6,269 nucleotides of DNA, taken from Alphaproteobacteria bacterium. Its GTDB lineage: Bacteria > Pseudomonadota > Alphaproteobacteria > UBA8366 > JADFVY01. Location: assembly GCA_029881615.1 (NCBI GenBank), contig JAOUMF010000139.1, positions 1 to 6,269 on the forward strand, given 5' to 3'. The notes beneath the pieces are model-generated. The model was not told the origin of the DNA, did no database searches, and worked only from the letters and a program-made list of their open reading frames with translations. The position numbers and the translations under genes are program-made. Every line of letters starts with the position of its first letter. Position 1 is the first letter of the stretch. Below are positions 1-6,104 of the stretch, in pieces.

Positions 1-130
1 AACAAGCAGGCGTGCGGAAAGACTTTGCATGCGTTTATGGAAATACCGCCCATAGGCTGCCGGTGCCATTCTTATGCGCACCGACTACAGGTTTCCGCTT
101 TCCGAAAGCCTATTTCAAGAAAAATCAGGA

Positions 131-913
131 TCAACTCCGGTTAGCCCGCAGCATTTTCAGGACGGCGGGCAATAGCGACAAGACCGCCAGGCCCAGCATT
201 CCGGCTATAATTTCCGGAGTTATGGCTTTGGACACGCTAAATTCCTCACCCCTGTCGAAAATGGCGCCCAATCCCGCACCAAAGGAGGTGTAAACGAAAC
301 CGCCAGGGATAATACCGATAAACGTGGTCAGCACGAAAGTCCGCAGCCGCACCCCGAGGAAGGCCGGCACAAGATTAACGGCAAAAAATGGAAAAACCGG
401 GACAAGCCGCAGGAACAGGAGGTAGCTGAAGGCATTTTTGTTGAATGCTGTTTCTACCTGCTGCAGCCATGGACCCGCCTTTTTTCTAAGAAAATCGGCG
501 AAAACCGTTCTTGCCGCGAGAAAAAGCAAGGTGGCGCCAATCGTCGCGCCAATCACATTCCAGGCCGTGCCGAACCAGAGGCCGAACAGAAAGCCGCCGG
601 AAATCGAGGTGACGGCGGCGCCGGGCAGGGAAAACCCGGCAATCGCGGCATATATCGCTATGAAGGCCAGTGTGGTGGCGAATTGATTCTCGGAAACCTG
701 CAGTAACAACCATTCGCGATTCTGTTTCAGCGAGTTGAAAGTTACGTAGGACTGTATGTCAAACGCAAAAAAACCGACAAATCCACAGACAAATATCGCC
801 AGCAGAAATGCGCGGCGCACGGTAAAAAATCCGTCCTTGCCACCATCGCCCGGTGCGTCGTTCGGCTTGTCGCCGATCCTTGAATCGGGCGTTTCCGCAG
901 CGTTTTGTGTCAA
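131..913 (-). CDS. TVP38/TMEM64 family (VTT/DedA-like) inner-membrane protein
   Basis: This 260-residue polytopic membrane protein fits the TVP38/TMEM64 family, whose VTT domain is shared with DedA proteins and eukaryotic TMEM41B/VMP1. The soluble N-terminus (about 1-30) is acidic and polar. Hydrophobic segments lie near 34-54, 80-100, 104-135, 164-186, 192-215 and 231-252. Family-like motifs are GGFLFG (106-111) and the stretch around FLRLVPVFPF (167-176), with R169, P172, P175 and N180 typical of the re-entrant loop region. The start is TTG; a GAGG sequence on the minus strand (922-919) sits 5 nt upstream and no better in-frame start lies further up. The gene points away from the rpmH cluster, so it is a separate unit. 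The cellular role is not established; related proteins are linked to lipid or small-solute movement. Family call is firm, function is not. Confidence 0.88.
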   Translation of the reverse strand: MTQNAAETPDSRIGDKPNDAPGDGGKDGFFTVRRAFLLAIFVCGFVGFFAFDIQSYVTFNSLKQNREWLLLQVSENQFATTLAFIAIYAAIAGFSLPGAAVTSISGGFLFGLWFGTAWNVIGATIGATLLFLAARTVFADFLRKKAGPWLQQVETAFNKNAFSYLLFLRLVPVFPFFAVNLVPAFLGVRLRTFVLTTFIGIIPGGFVYTSFGAGLGAIFDRGEEFSVSKAITPEIIAGMLGLAVLSLLPAVLKMLRANRS

Positions 914-918
914 ACTGA

Positions 919-923
919 CCTCT
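919..923 (-). promoter_or_regulatory. Ribosome-binding site deciding the TTG start of the TVP38-family gene
   Basis: Read on the minus strand this is AGAGG, 5 nt before the TTG at 913-911. Codons further upstream in the same frame contain no ATG, GTG or TTG, so this site and the TTG define the start. The TTG and a modest Shine-Dalgarno suggest moderate translation. Confidence 0.65.
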
Positions 924-955
924 TTGTGTTTTATAGCTTGAACCTCGATAAGGCA

Positions 956-970
956 TACACATCTAGTGTA
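956..970. repeat. Short inverted repeat TACAC-N5-GTGTA in the divergent spacer
   Basis: TACAC (956-960) and GTGTA (966-970) are perfect inverted copies separated by ATCTA; a second GTGT copy follows at 971-974. The repeat overlaps the candidate -10 of the TVP38-family gene, so it could be an operator. It is short enough to arise by chance, and no regulator gene is in the window. Confidence 0.3.
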
Positions 971-993
971 GTGTCTGCATGGGGGCTAGTCAC
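965..993 (-). promoter_or_regulatory. Candidate promoter of the TVP38-family gene
   Basis: On the minus strand, GTGACT (993-988) lies 17 nt from TACACT (970-965). Each hexamer matches the sigma70 consensus at four of six positions. Transcription would start near 958 and give a leader of about 45 nt with room for the ribosome-binding site. The -10 overlaps an inverted repeat (956-970). This is a motif match only. A TATAAA nearer the gene (935-930) would start transcription inside the ribosome-binding site, so I prefer this candidate. Confidence 0.3.
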
Positions 994-1031
994 CTTGCCG
1001 TGAAACCCTCAAAAACTATTGCCGCATGTAA

Positions 1032-1060
1032 TTGACTTGCCCCGGGTGAGCCTCTATACA
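1032..1060 (+). promoter_or_regulatory. Sigma70-type promoter of the rpmH-rnpA-yidD-yidC cluster
   Basis: TTGACT (1032-1037) and TATACA (1055-1060) are separated by exactly 17 nt. The -35 matches the consensus at five of six positions and the -10 at four. Transcription would start near 1067, giving a leader of about 30 nt before the rpmH GTG, which suits a highly expressed ribosomal protein gene. No other strong promoter lies between rpmH and argB, so this one probably drives the whole run. Confidence 0.7.
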
Positions 1061-1087
1061 GCGGGCCTTGTTTTTATGCCTGCGTTT

Positions 1088-1091
1088 GGAG
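1088..1091 (+). promoter_or_regulatory. Ribosome-binding site deciding the GTG start of rpmH
   Basis: GGAG sits 6 nt before the GTG at 1098, which is ideal spacing. It supports GTG as the start, as does the first residue of the conserved L34 N-terminus MKRTFQPS. Confidence 0.75.
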
Positions 1092-1097
1092 ATTAAC

Positions 1098-1232
1098 GTG
1101 AAGCGTACTTTTCAACCTAGCCGCCTGGTCCGTAAACGCCGTCATGGCTTCCGGTCCCGGATGGCGACTAAGAACGGCCGCCTGATCCTTGCGCATCGTC
1201 GCGACAAGGGCCGCAAGCGTCTGTCCGCCTGA
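1098..1232 (+). CDS. rpmH: 50S ribosomal protein L34
   Basis: L34 is a small, very basic protein buried in 23S rRNA of the large ribosomal subunit. The 44-residue product has the usual family length and is recognisable end to end: [10 protein letters not shown] at 1-10, [18 protein letters not shown] (11-28), and the C-terminal GRKRLSA. Almost a third of the residues are Arg or Lys. Translation starts at GTG, supported by the GGAG site 6 nt upstream. It is the first gene after the strong promoter, and rnpA follows after 14 nt, the near-universal bacterial order. A TTTTT run right after the stop may belong to a weak attenuator that would lower rnpA expression relative to L34. Confidence 0.97.
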   Translation: MKRTFQPSRLVRKRRHGFRSRMATKNGRLILAHRRDKGRKRLSA

Positions 1233-1246
1233 TTTTTCGTCTTGCC

Positions 1247-1603
1247 GTGGAACGACTGAAGCGGCGTATTGAATTCCTGCGCGTTGCGAGTGCGCGCCGA
1301 AAATGGGCAATGCCCGGACTGGTATTGCAGGCGCGCCGCCGTGACGATCAGGGCGGCGCGTTGCGCGTTGGGTTCACCGCAAGCCGCAAGGTCGGTGGCG
1401 CGGTTGCGCGTAACAAGGCCAAGCGGCGGTTGCGGGCGGTGGCCGAACAGGTCATCCCGGCACACGGGAAGCGCGGCTACGACTATGTGCTGATCGCGCG
1501 GGCAGGAACCCCTGGCAGGCCTTATTCGGCCCTGCTGAAGGATCTGGAAGCCGCATTGAAGCGGGTCGACGCCTGGCGCGATGACGATGTGGAACAGAAG
1601 TGA
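1247..1603 (+). CDS. rnpA: Ribonuclease P protein component
   Basis: The protein binds the catalytic RNase P RNA and helps it grip the 5' leader of precursor tRNAs. The product is 118 residues, normal for the family. The N-terminal MERLKRRIEFLRV matches the usual basic start. The hallmark RNR-like motif is in GAVARNKAKRRLR (51-63), with Lys in the third position (R55, N56, K57) where many homologues have Arg; it is preceded by the conserved RVGFTASRKVG (40-50). The GYDYVLIAR strand (77-85) is also typical. The start is GTG at 1247; no ATG and no strong Shine-Dalgarno is seen, so translation may be coupled to rpmH, which ends 14 nt earlier. The tail (about 110-118) is acidic and variable. The RNA subunit gene is not in the window. 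Confidence 0.96.
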   Translation: MERLKRRIEFLRVASARRKWAMPGLVLQARRRDDQGGALRVGFTASRKVGGAVARNKAKRRLRAVAEQVIPAHGKRGYDYVLIARAGTPGRPYSALLKDLEAALKRVDAWRDDDVEQK

Positions 1604-1615
1604 GTAAGTAGAGCC

Positions 1616-1912
1616 ATGGGCCTTGCCGGGACCATCATGCGCGGCGCGATCCGCGGTTATCAGCTCGTCATTTCCCCGATTCTGCCGGGAAGCTGCCGCT
1701 ACTGGCCGTCCTGTTCGGCCTACGGCATGACCGCGATAGCTCGGCATGGCGCGGTCAAGGGCGGTTGGCTGACATTGCGGCGCCTTTTAAGGTGCAATCC
1801 CTGGGGCGGATGGGGCTACGACCCGGTGCCTGAAATCGATGAAAACAATAGTTGCGGACATTGCGGCCCTCATGCCGGTATCCCGCATGGCCAGGAAGGT
1901 AAAGGGGCATGA
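1616..1912 (+). CDS. yidD: Membrane protein insertion efficiency factor YidD
   Basis: YidD is a small membrane-associated protein that assists YidC/Sec-dependent insertion of inner-membrane proteins. The 98-residue product carries the family core: an amphipathic N-terminal helix (about 1-20), then [20 protein letters not shown] (15-34) with C27 and C33, and [17 protein letters not shown] (56-72) with C60. After the core comes a Cys/His-rich tail, including CGHC (80-83), H86 and H91. The gene starts 12 nt after rnpA. Only a short GAG lies just before the ATG, so ribosomes may arrive from rnpA. Its TGA overlaps the yidC ATG by 4 nt (ATGA), which suggests translational coupling of the helper and the insertase. 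A 3-frame stop run (1601-1611) sits just upstream. Confidence 0.95.
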   Translation: MGLAGTIMRGAIRGYQLVISPILPGSCRYWPSCSAYGMTAIARHGAVKGGWLTLRRLLRCNPWGGWGYDPVPEIDENNSCGHCGPHAGIPHGQEGKGA

Positions 1913-3684
1913 ACGAACAAAAGAATCTGGTGTTGGCCATTGTGCTGTCGGCGATCGTTTTTTTCGGCTGGCAAATTCTGGTCGTCAATCCCCAGCGGCA
2001 GGCCATTGAGCAGTCCCAGCAGGTAACGCAACAGGCAACGCAGCCAACCGGGACACCGGCCGGCGAGGCCCCCCGAACCGATTCCATGGATCCGGTCGCC
2101 TCTACCGGTATGGAACTGGACCCCGCCGAAGGCGTGGCGGGTACGCAGTCCCGCGCGGACGCACTGGCAAAATCCGGCCGCGTAACCATCAATTCGCCGC
2201 GTCTTGGCGGCTCCATCGCTTTAACGGGCGCGATCGTCGACGATATTCTCCTCAAGGATTATCGCGAAGAAGTCGAGCTGGACAGCCCCAATATCACGGT
2301 GCTTAACCCCACCGGATCGAACAACGCCTATATCGCCAAATTTGGCTGGAGCAGGCAAAAGGGTGTTACCGTTCCCCAAGTCGATACGGTATGGACCGCC
2401 GACCGCGACGTGCTGACTGTTGATGCACCGGTCACGCTTAGCTGGGCCAACGGCGAGGGCCTGATCTTCGAACAGGAATTCTCGATCGACCGGAACTTCA
2501 TGATCTCGGTGACGCAGCGGGTCCGCAACCGGGCGCAAGAATCTGTTTCGCTGCAGACCTACGGGGTGATCCGCCGTTTCGGCAAGCCAAATATTCTCGG
2601 TTTCTACCTTCTTCATGAAGGGCTGCTCGGCATCTTCGACAACTCGCTGACCGAAGTCGATTACGATGAACTGGAAGAAGACGGGCCAGTTCACAAGAAC
2701 GCGCAGGGCGGGTGGCTTGGCATTACCGATAAATACTGGCTGGCCGCCATCATTCCGGCCCAGGAACATACGGTCGATGCCAATTTCACGATGGGCGAGA
2801 ACGGCGGAGTCAAGACCTATCAGGCCGACTATGTAGGCCCCGCCATCGAGGCCAGGCCGGGCGGCGTTGCCGAAACGTCCGGGCGCCTGTTCGTCGGCGC
2901 CAAGGAATTGTCGCTGCTGGACCGCTATGCCGAAGAAACCAACGTTCCGAATTTCGATCTGGCGGTGGATTTCGGCTGGTTCTATTTCCTGACCAAGCCG
3001 ATGTTCATAACGCTCGATGTTCTCTTCGGATGGTGGGGTAATTTCGGGCTGGCAATTCTGTCGCTGACCCTGATCATCAAGGCGCTGCTGTTCCCGATCG
3101 CCAACAAATCGTACAAATCCATGAGCAAGATGAAGCTTCTGGCGCCCAAGATGGCCGAGCTGAAAGAGCGTTATGGCGACGACCGGATGCGGCTAAATCA
3201 GGAAGTCATGGAGCTGTACAAGCGCGAGAAGGTAAATCCCGCGGCTGGCTGTTTGCCGATTATCCCGCAAATGTTCATCTTCTTCGCGCTTTACAAGGTG
3301 CTGTTCGTCAGCATCGAGATGCGCCACGCGCCGTTCTTCGGCTGGATTGTCGACCTGTCGGCCCCGGACCCGCTGGGCGCGCTGACCCTGTTCGGATTGA
3401 TCAGTTGGCAGGTGCCGGCCTTCCTGGCGATGTTCAATATCGGTATCTGGCCGATCCTGATGGGCCTGTCGATGTATGCCATGCAGAAGCTGAACCCGCC
3501 GCCGCCCGACCCCATGCAGGCGAAGATCATGAATATGCTGCCGATTGTCTTCACCTTCTTCCTGGCGACTTTCCCGGCCGGCCTGGTGCTGTACTGGACC
3601 TGGAACAACCTGCTGTCCATCGCTCAGCAATGGACCATCATGAAGCGGATGGAAAAACAGCTGCAGCAGCAGAAAATACCATAG
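1909..3684 (+). CDS. yidC: Membrane protein insertase YidC (Oxa1 family)
   Basis: YidC inserts and folds inner-membrane proteins, alone or with SecYEG. The 591-residue product has the Gram-negative layout. A first membrane helix lies at about 6-25. A Gln/Thr-rich linker (about 30-50) follows, then a large periplasmic domain to about 355. The conserved Oxa1 core (about 356-582) has the helix ending in [11 protein letters not shown] (387-397) and the cytoplasmic hairpin loop (about 400-446), which includes [19 protein letters not shown] and [10 protein letters not shown]. The last helix pair includes [14 protein letters not shown] (555-568). K391 falls where E. coli has the groove arginine R366, so a positive charge is kept. 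The segment around [17 protein letters not shown] (487-503) before the fourth helix is longer than in E. coli and typical of alphaproteobacteria. The C-terminal tail is short. The start overlaps the yidD stop. Confidence 0.98.
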   Translation: MNEQKNLVLAIVLSAIVFFGWQILVVNPQRQAIEQSQQVTQQATQPTGTPAGEAPRTDSMDPVASTGMELDPAEGVAGTQSRADALAKSGRVTINSPRLGGSIALTGAIVDDILLKDYREEVELDSPNITVLNPTGSNNAYIAKFGWSRQKGVTVPQVDTVWTADRDVLTVDAPVTLSWANGEGLIFEQEFSIDRNFMISVTQRVRNRAQESVSLQTYGVIRRFGKPNILGFYLLHEGLLGIFDNSLTEVDYDELEEDGPVHKNAQGGWLGITDKYWLAAIIPAQEHTVDANFTMGENGGVKTYQADYVGPAIEARPGGVAETSGRLFVGAKELSLLDRYAEETNVPNFDLAVDFGWFYFLTKPMFITLDVLFGWWGNFGLAILSLTLIIKALLFPIANKSYKSMSKMKLLAPKMAELKERYGDDRMRLNQEVMELYKREKVNPAAGCLPIIPQMFIFFALYKVLFVSIEMRHAPFFGWIVDLSAPDPLGALTLFGLISWQVPAFLAMFNIGIWPILMGLSMYAMQKLNPPPPDPMQAKIMNMLPIVFTFFLATFPAGLVLYWTWNNLLSIAQQWTIMKRMEKQLQQQKIP

Positions 3685-3687
3685 TGC

Positions 3688-3699
3688 GTCCGGAAGGAC
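3688..3699 (+). promoter_or_regulatory. engB ribosome-binding site inside a small GNRA-type hairpin
   Basis: GTCC (3688-3691) can pair with GGAC (3696-3699) around the loop GGAA, which fits the GNRA pattern. The Shine-Dalgarno GGAAGGA (3692-3698) lies within this hairpin, 8 nt before the engB ATG. The stem is only 4 bp, so any masking would be mild, and ribosomes leaving yidC (stop at 3684) could open it. Confidence 0.35.
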
Positions 3700-3706
3700 C
3701 CGGCTT

Positions 3707-4378
3707 ATGAATCAGGACTCTCCCGACAGCGGACAAGGGCCGGACGAAGAGTCTCTGGAGGCCGGGCGGCTGTTGTTTGCGAAGGAATGCACCTTCGTCA
3801 TGGGTGTGGCGCGGATAGACGATCTGCCCCCTGACGTACTGCCTGAAATCGCCTTCGCCGGCCGCTCGAATGTCGGCAAGTCCAGCCTGATCAATGCGCT
3901 GACCGGGCGCAAGACGCTGGCGCGGACCAGCAACACGCCGGGCCGCACCCAGCAGCTGAACTTCTTCGACCTCGGTGGGCGGTTGACGATCGTCGATTTG
4001 CCCGGCTACGGCTATGCCAAGGCCCCGAAGGGCGAGGTCGACCGCTGGAACCGGCTGATCCGGAAATATCTGAAGGGCCGCGTCGGGTTGCGCAGGCTCT
4101 GCGTGCTGATCGATGCCCGGCACGGCGTGAAGGTGTCGGACCGGCAGGTCATGGATATGCTCGACGAATCCGCGGTGGTTTATCAGATCGTGCTGACCAA
4201 GAGCGACAAGGTGAATGCCGGCGAGCGGGCGAAGCGTCGCGAAGAAATTACGGCGGAAATCCGCAAACGTGCGGCGGCCAACCCCATTATCCTCGAGACC
4301 AGTTCAGTAAAGGGGCGTGGTATTCCCGAACTGCGCGCCGCCCTCGCGGAACTGGCGAACGGCGAGGCGATGGGTTAA
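3707..4378 (+). CDS. engB: Ribosome biogenesis GTP-binding protein EngB (YsxC/YihA family)
   Basis: EngB is a small essential-type GTPase that acts in late assembly of the 50S subunit. The 223-residue product is a single TRAFAC GTPase domain with all motifs in order: G1 GRSNVGKS (52-59), the G2 region SNTPGRTQ (75-82) with its conserved threonines, G3 DLPGYG (97-102), G4 TKSD (164-167) and G5 SSVKG (199-203). The [14 protein letters not shown] and TPGRTQ signatures separate it from Era and Der. The N-terminus (1-22) is acidic and variable. The ATG has a good GGAAGG Shine-Dalgarno 8-9 nt upstream. It lies 22 nt after yidC and 38 nt before argB, so it very likely shares their transcript. The stop codon is inside a perfect 7-bp inverted repeat. 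Confidence 0.97.
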   Translation: MNQDSPDSGQGPDEESLEAGRLLFAKECTFVMGVARIDDLPPDVLPEIAFAGRSNVGKSSLINALTGRKTLARTSNTPGRTQQLNFFDLGGRLTIVDLPGYGYAKAPKGEVDRWNRLIRKYLKGRVGLRRLCVLIDARHGVKVSDRQVMDMLDESAVVYQIVLTKSDKVNAGERAKRREEITAEIRKRAAANPIILETSSVKGRGIPELRAALAELANGEAMG

Positions 4379-4395
4379 AAGAATCCGGTAACCCA
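4371..4395 (+). repeat. Perfect 7-bp inverted repeat spanning the engB stop codon
   Basis: TGGGTTA (4371-4377) and TAACCCA (4389-4395) are exact inverted copies around an 11-nt loop. The engB stop TAA (4376-4378) is partly in the left arm. No T-run follows, so it is not a standard intrinsic terminator. In the mRNA it could form a stem-loop that sets 3'-end processing or argB expression; in DNA it could be an operator. Structure is seen, role is inferred. Confidence 0.5.
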
Positions 4396-4416
4396 ACCCG
4401 GCACGGAACCAGGGCG

Positions 4417-5322
4417 ATGAGCGACAAGGCGAAACGGCAAAAAGACTGGCTGGAGAAAGCGGGAATCCTGACGGAGGCCCTGCCCTTCATGCGCCGCTAT
4501 TCCGGCAAGACCGTGGTTATCAAATATGGCGGTCACGCCATGGGCGACGACAAGCTGGCGTCAGATTTCGCCCATGACGTCACGCTGTTGAAGCAGGTCG
4601 GCATCGACCCGGTCGTGGTTCATGGCGGCGGCCCGCAAATCGGCGGAATGCTGGAACGGCTGGCCATCAAGAGCGAATTTGTCGACGGGCTGCGCGTTAC
4701 CGACGAGGCGACCGTCGAGGTCGTCGAAATGGTGCTGTCCGGGCTGCTGAACAAGCGGATCGTGATCGGCATCGGCAATGCCGGCGGACGGGCCATCGGC
4801 ATTTCCGGCAAGGATGGCGGCCTGATCCACGCCCGCAAATTGCGGCGCACGGTGGCCGATCCGGACTCCAATATCGAAAAAATTCTCGATTTGGGTTTCG
4901 TGGGCGAGCCGGACATGGTGAACCCGCATATTCTGGACGCCCTGAAGCCCACCGACTTCATACCCGTGATCGCGCCGCTGGGCGCGGACGATAACGGGCA
5001 AACCTATAATATCAATGCCGACACGGCGGCCGGCGCCATTGCCGGCTCGGTCGGCGCGACGCGCCTGTTGTTACTGACGGATGTGGAAGGTGTGCTCGAC
5101 AAATCAGGCCAGCTGATTCACGAGATGAGCGTCACCGAAGCCAAGGGCTACATGAAGGACGGCACGCTGCATGGCGGCATGATCCCCAAGGTCGAGACCT
5201 GTATCGAGGCGATTTCCAACGGTGTCGGCGCCGCGGTCATCCTGGATGGGCGGGTGCCGCACACGATGCTGCTGGAAATGTTCACGCCCGACGGATCGGG
5301 CACCCTGATCCGCGGCGATTGA
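4417..5322 (+). CDS. argB: Acetylglutamate kinase
   Basis: This cytosolic enzyme phosphorylates N-acetyl-L-glutamate with ATP, the second step of the acetylated arginine pathway. The 301-residue product is an amino acid kinase fold with the expected motifs: VIKYGGHAM (34-42, catalytic K36), HGGGPQI (69-75) for substrate binding, RVTD (93-96), YNINAD (197-202), TDVEGVL (221-227) and GGMIPKVE (253-260, catalytic K258). About 28 residues precede the KTVVIKYGG strand. This N-terminal helix is absent from the E. coli enzyme and is characteristic of hexameric, arginine-inhibited family members, so feedback by arginine is expected. The C-terminal [18 protein letters not shown] (281-298) fits the same type. 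ATG at 4417 keeps the whole conserved N-terminus; the Shine-Dalgarno is weak (GGAA, 8 nt away). Confidence 0.98.
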   Translation: MSDKAKRQKDWLEKAGILTEALPFMRRYSGKTVVIKYGGHAMGDDKLASDFAHDVTLLKQVGIDPVVVHGGGPQIGGMLERLAIKSEFVDGLRVTDEATVEVVEMVLSGLLNKRIVIGIGNAGGRAIGISGKDGGLIHARKLRRTVADPDSNIEKILDLGFVGEPDMVNPHILDALKPTDFIPVIAPLGADDNGQTYNINADTAAGAIAGSVGATRLLLLTDVEGVLDKSGQLIHEMSVTEAKGYMKDGTLHGGMIPKVETCIEAISNGVGAAVILDGRVPHTMLLEMFTPDGSGTLIRGD

Positions 5323-5323
5323 C

Positions 5324-6025
5324 ATGACCGAGGAACAACGCCGCGCTCTGGCCGAGACGAAGGTCTGGCTTTTCGATCTGGACAACACGCTGTACCCGGC
5401 GAGCTGCAATCTGTTCGACCAGATCCATGTGCGCATGCGCGATTACCTGATGGATTATTTCAAGGTCGACGAGGAAGAGGCGGGCCGTATCCGCCGCAAA
5501 TATTTCCTGGAACATGGCACCACGCTGTCGGGCCTGATGGTCAACGACAAGATCGACCCGACCGGCTTCCTGGATTACGTGCATGACATCGACCTGTCGC
5601 CGGTGCAGCCGAATCCGGCGCTGGACGCCGCGCTGTCGCGCCTGCCCGGGCGCAAGCTGATCTTCACCAACGCCGATGTCGGCCACGCGGAAAACGTTAT
5701 GGCGCGGTTGGGCGTGGCGCATCATTTCGAGGCGATCTTCGATATCGTCGGCGCCGATTACATCTGCAAGCCGAACCCGGCGCCCTATGCGCAAATCGTC
5801 GCCGACTACGGCGTTCCGGCCGAGTCCGCGGTGATGCTGGACGACATGTCGGTAAACCTGGAACCCGCCGCCGCCCTGGGCATGCAGACCGTATGGGTCC
5901 GCACCCACTATAACTGGGCCGGCGATGAGGTCGAAGACCCCGACCATGTGCACCACGTGACCGAGGACGTGACGGCGTGGCTGGAAGGGGTTGTGGGAGC
6001 TTCCTGGAGCGGCCCACTCGCTTGA
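5324..6025 (+). CDS. HAD-superfamily pyrimidine 5'-nucleotidase-like phosphatase
   Basis: This 233-residue soluble protein belongs to the HAD phosphatases and most resembles the SDT1/pyrimidine 5'-nucleotidase group, which dephosphorylates nucleoside monophosphates. All four HAD motifs are present: I DLDNTLYP (18-25; nucleophile D18, acid/base D20), II FTNAD (114-118), III the lysine in CKPNP (K149) and IV LDDMSVN (172-178; D173, D174). The helical stretch at about 26-95 forms the cap; [12 protein letters not shown] (61-72) is typical of this subgroup. The ATG is 1 nt after the argB stop, so the two genes are almost certainly co-transcribed and translationally linked. The same gene between argB and dapD is, as I recall, common in alphaproteobacteria. 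The substrate here is not proven and could be another small phosphoester. Confidence 0.88.
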   Translation: MTEEQRRALAETKVWLFDLDNTLYPASCNLFDQIHVRMRDYLMDYFKVDEEEAGRIRRKYFLEHGTTLSGLMVNDKIDPTGFLDYVHDIDLSPVQPNPALDAALSRLPGRKLIFTNADVGHAENVMARLGVAHHFEAIFDIVGADYICKPNPAPYAQIVADYGVPAESAVMLDDMSVNLEPAAALGMQTVWVRTHYNWAGDEVEDPDHVHHVTEDVTAWLEGVVGASWSGPLA

Positions 6026-6050
6026 CAGCTCTTGCATCACGCAGCATTGT
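6022..6050 (+). promoter_or_regulatory. Candidate dapD promoter overlapping the nucleotidase stop codon
   Basis: A perfect TTGACA (6022-6027) includes the TGA stop of the preceding gene. CATTGT (6045-6050) lies 17 nt downstream but matches the -10 consensus at only three of six positions. Transcription would begin near 6057, giving a leader of about 48 nt. The 79-bp gap, the largest inside the plus-strand cluster, fits a separate promoter. Confidence 0.4.
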
Positions 6051-6086
6051 CCCGCCGGAAATTGCTGGAAAATTGCCCATCATTAT

Positions 6087-6093
6087 GAGGAAG
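6087..6093 (+). promoter_or_regulatory. dapD ribosome-binding site
   Basis: GAGGAAG is a strong Shine-Dalgarno match ending 11 nt before the dapD ATG, slightly longer than ideal spacing. It lies inside a seven-codon ORF (6085-6108) whose stop overlaps the dapD start. Confidence 0.6.
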
Positions 6094-6104
6094 AAACCCC
6101 CGCC

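Noticed and set aside
61..83. Inverted repeat CGGTGC-N11-GCACCG downstream of the TVP38-family gene as its terminator
   Set aside because: The 6-bp stem is real but the loop is long and no T-run follows on the minus strand, so an intrinsic terminator is not supported.
12..293. 93-codon plus-strand open frame at the left edge
   Set aside because: More than half lies antisense to the TVP38-family gene, there is no ribosome-binding site, and the protein resembles nothing I know.
776..784. AAATCCACA-like sequence as a DnaA box near rpmH
   Set aside because: It is an imperfect single match inside a coding region. No cluster of boxes or AT-rich unwinding region is present, and the origin in this class is usually elsewhere.
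930..935. TATAAA on the minus strand as the -10 of the TVP38-family gene
   Set aside because: Transcription would begin inside the ribosome-binding site, and no fair -35 lies 16-18 nt upstream.
1142..1747. 201-codon open frame on the minus strand opposite rpmH, rnpA and yidD
   Set aside because: It runs across three recognised genes and their junctions, has no family resemblance, and is Arg/Pro/Ala-rich like other antisense shadows here.
5282..6040. 252-codon open frame on the minus strand opposite the nucleotidase
   Set aside because: It is antisense to a gene with all four HAD motifs, is rich in His, Arg, Gln and Val as expected for the mirror of GC-rich coding DNA, and shows no recognisable domain.
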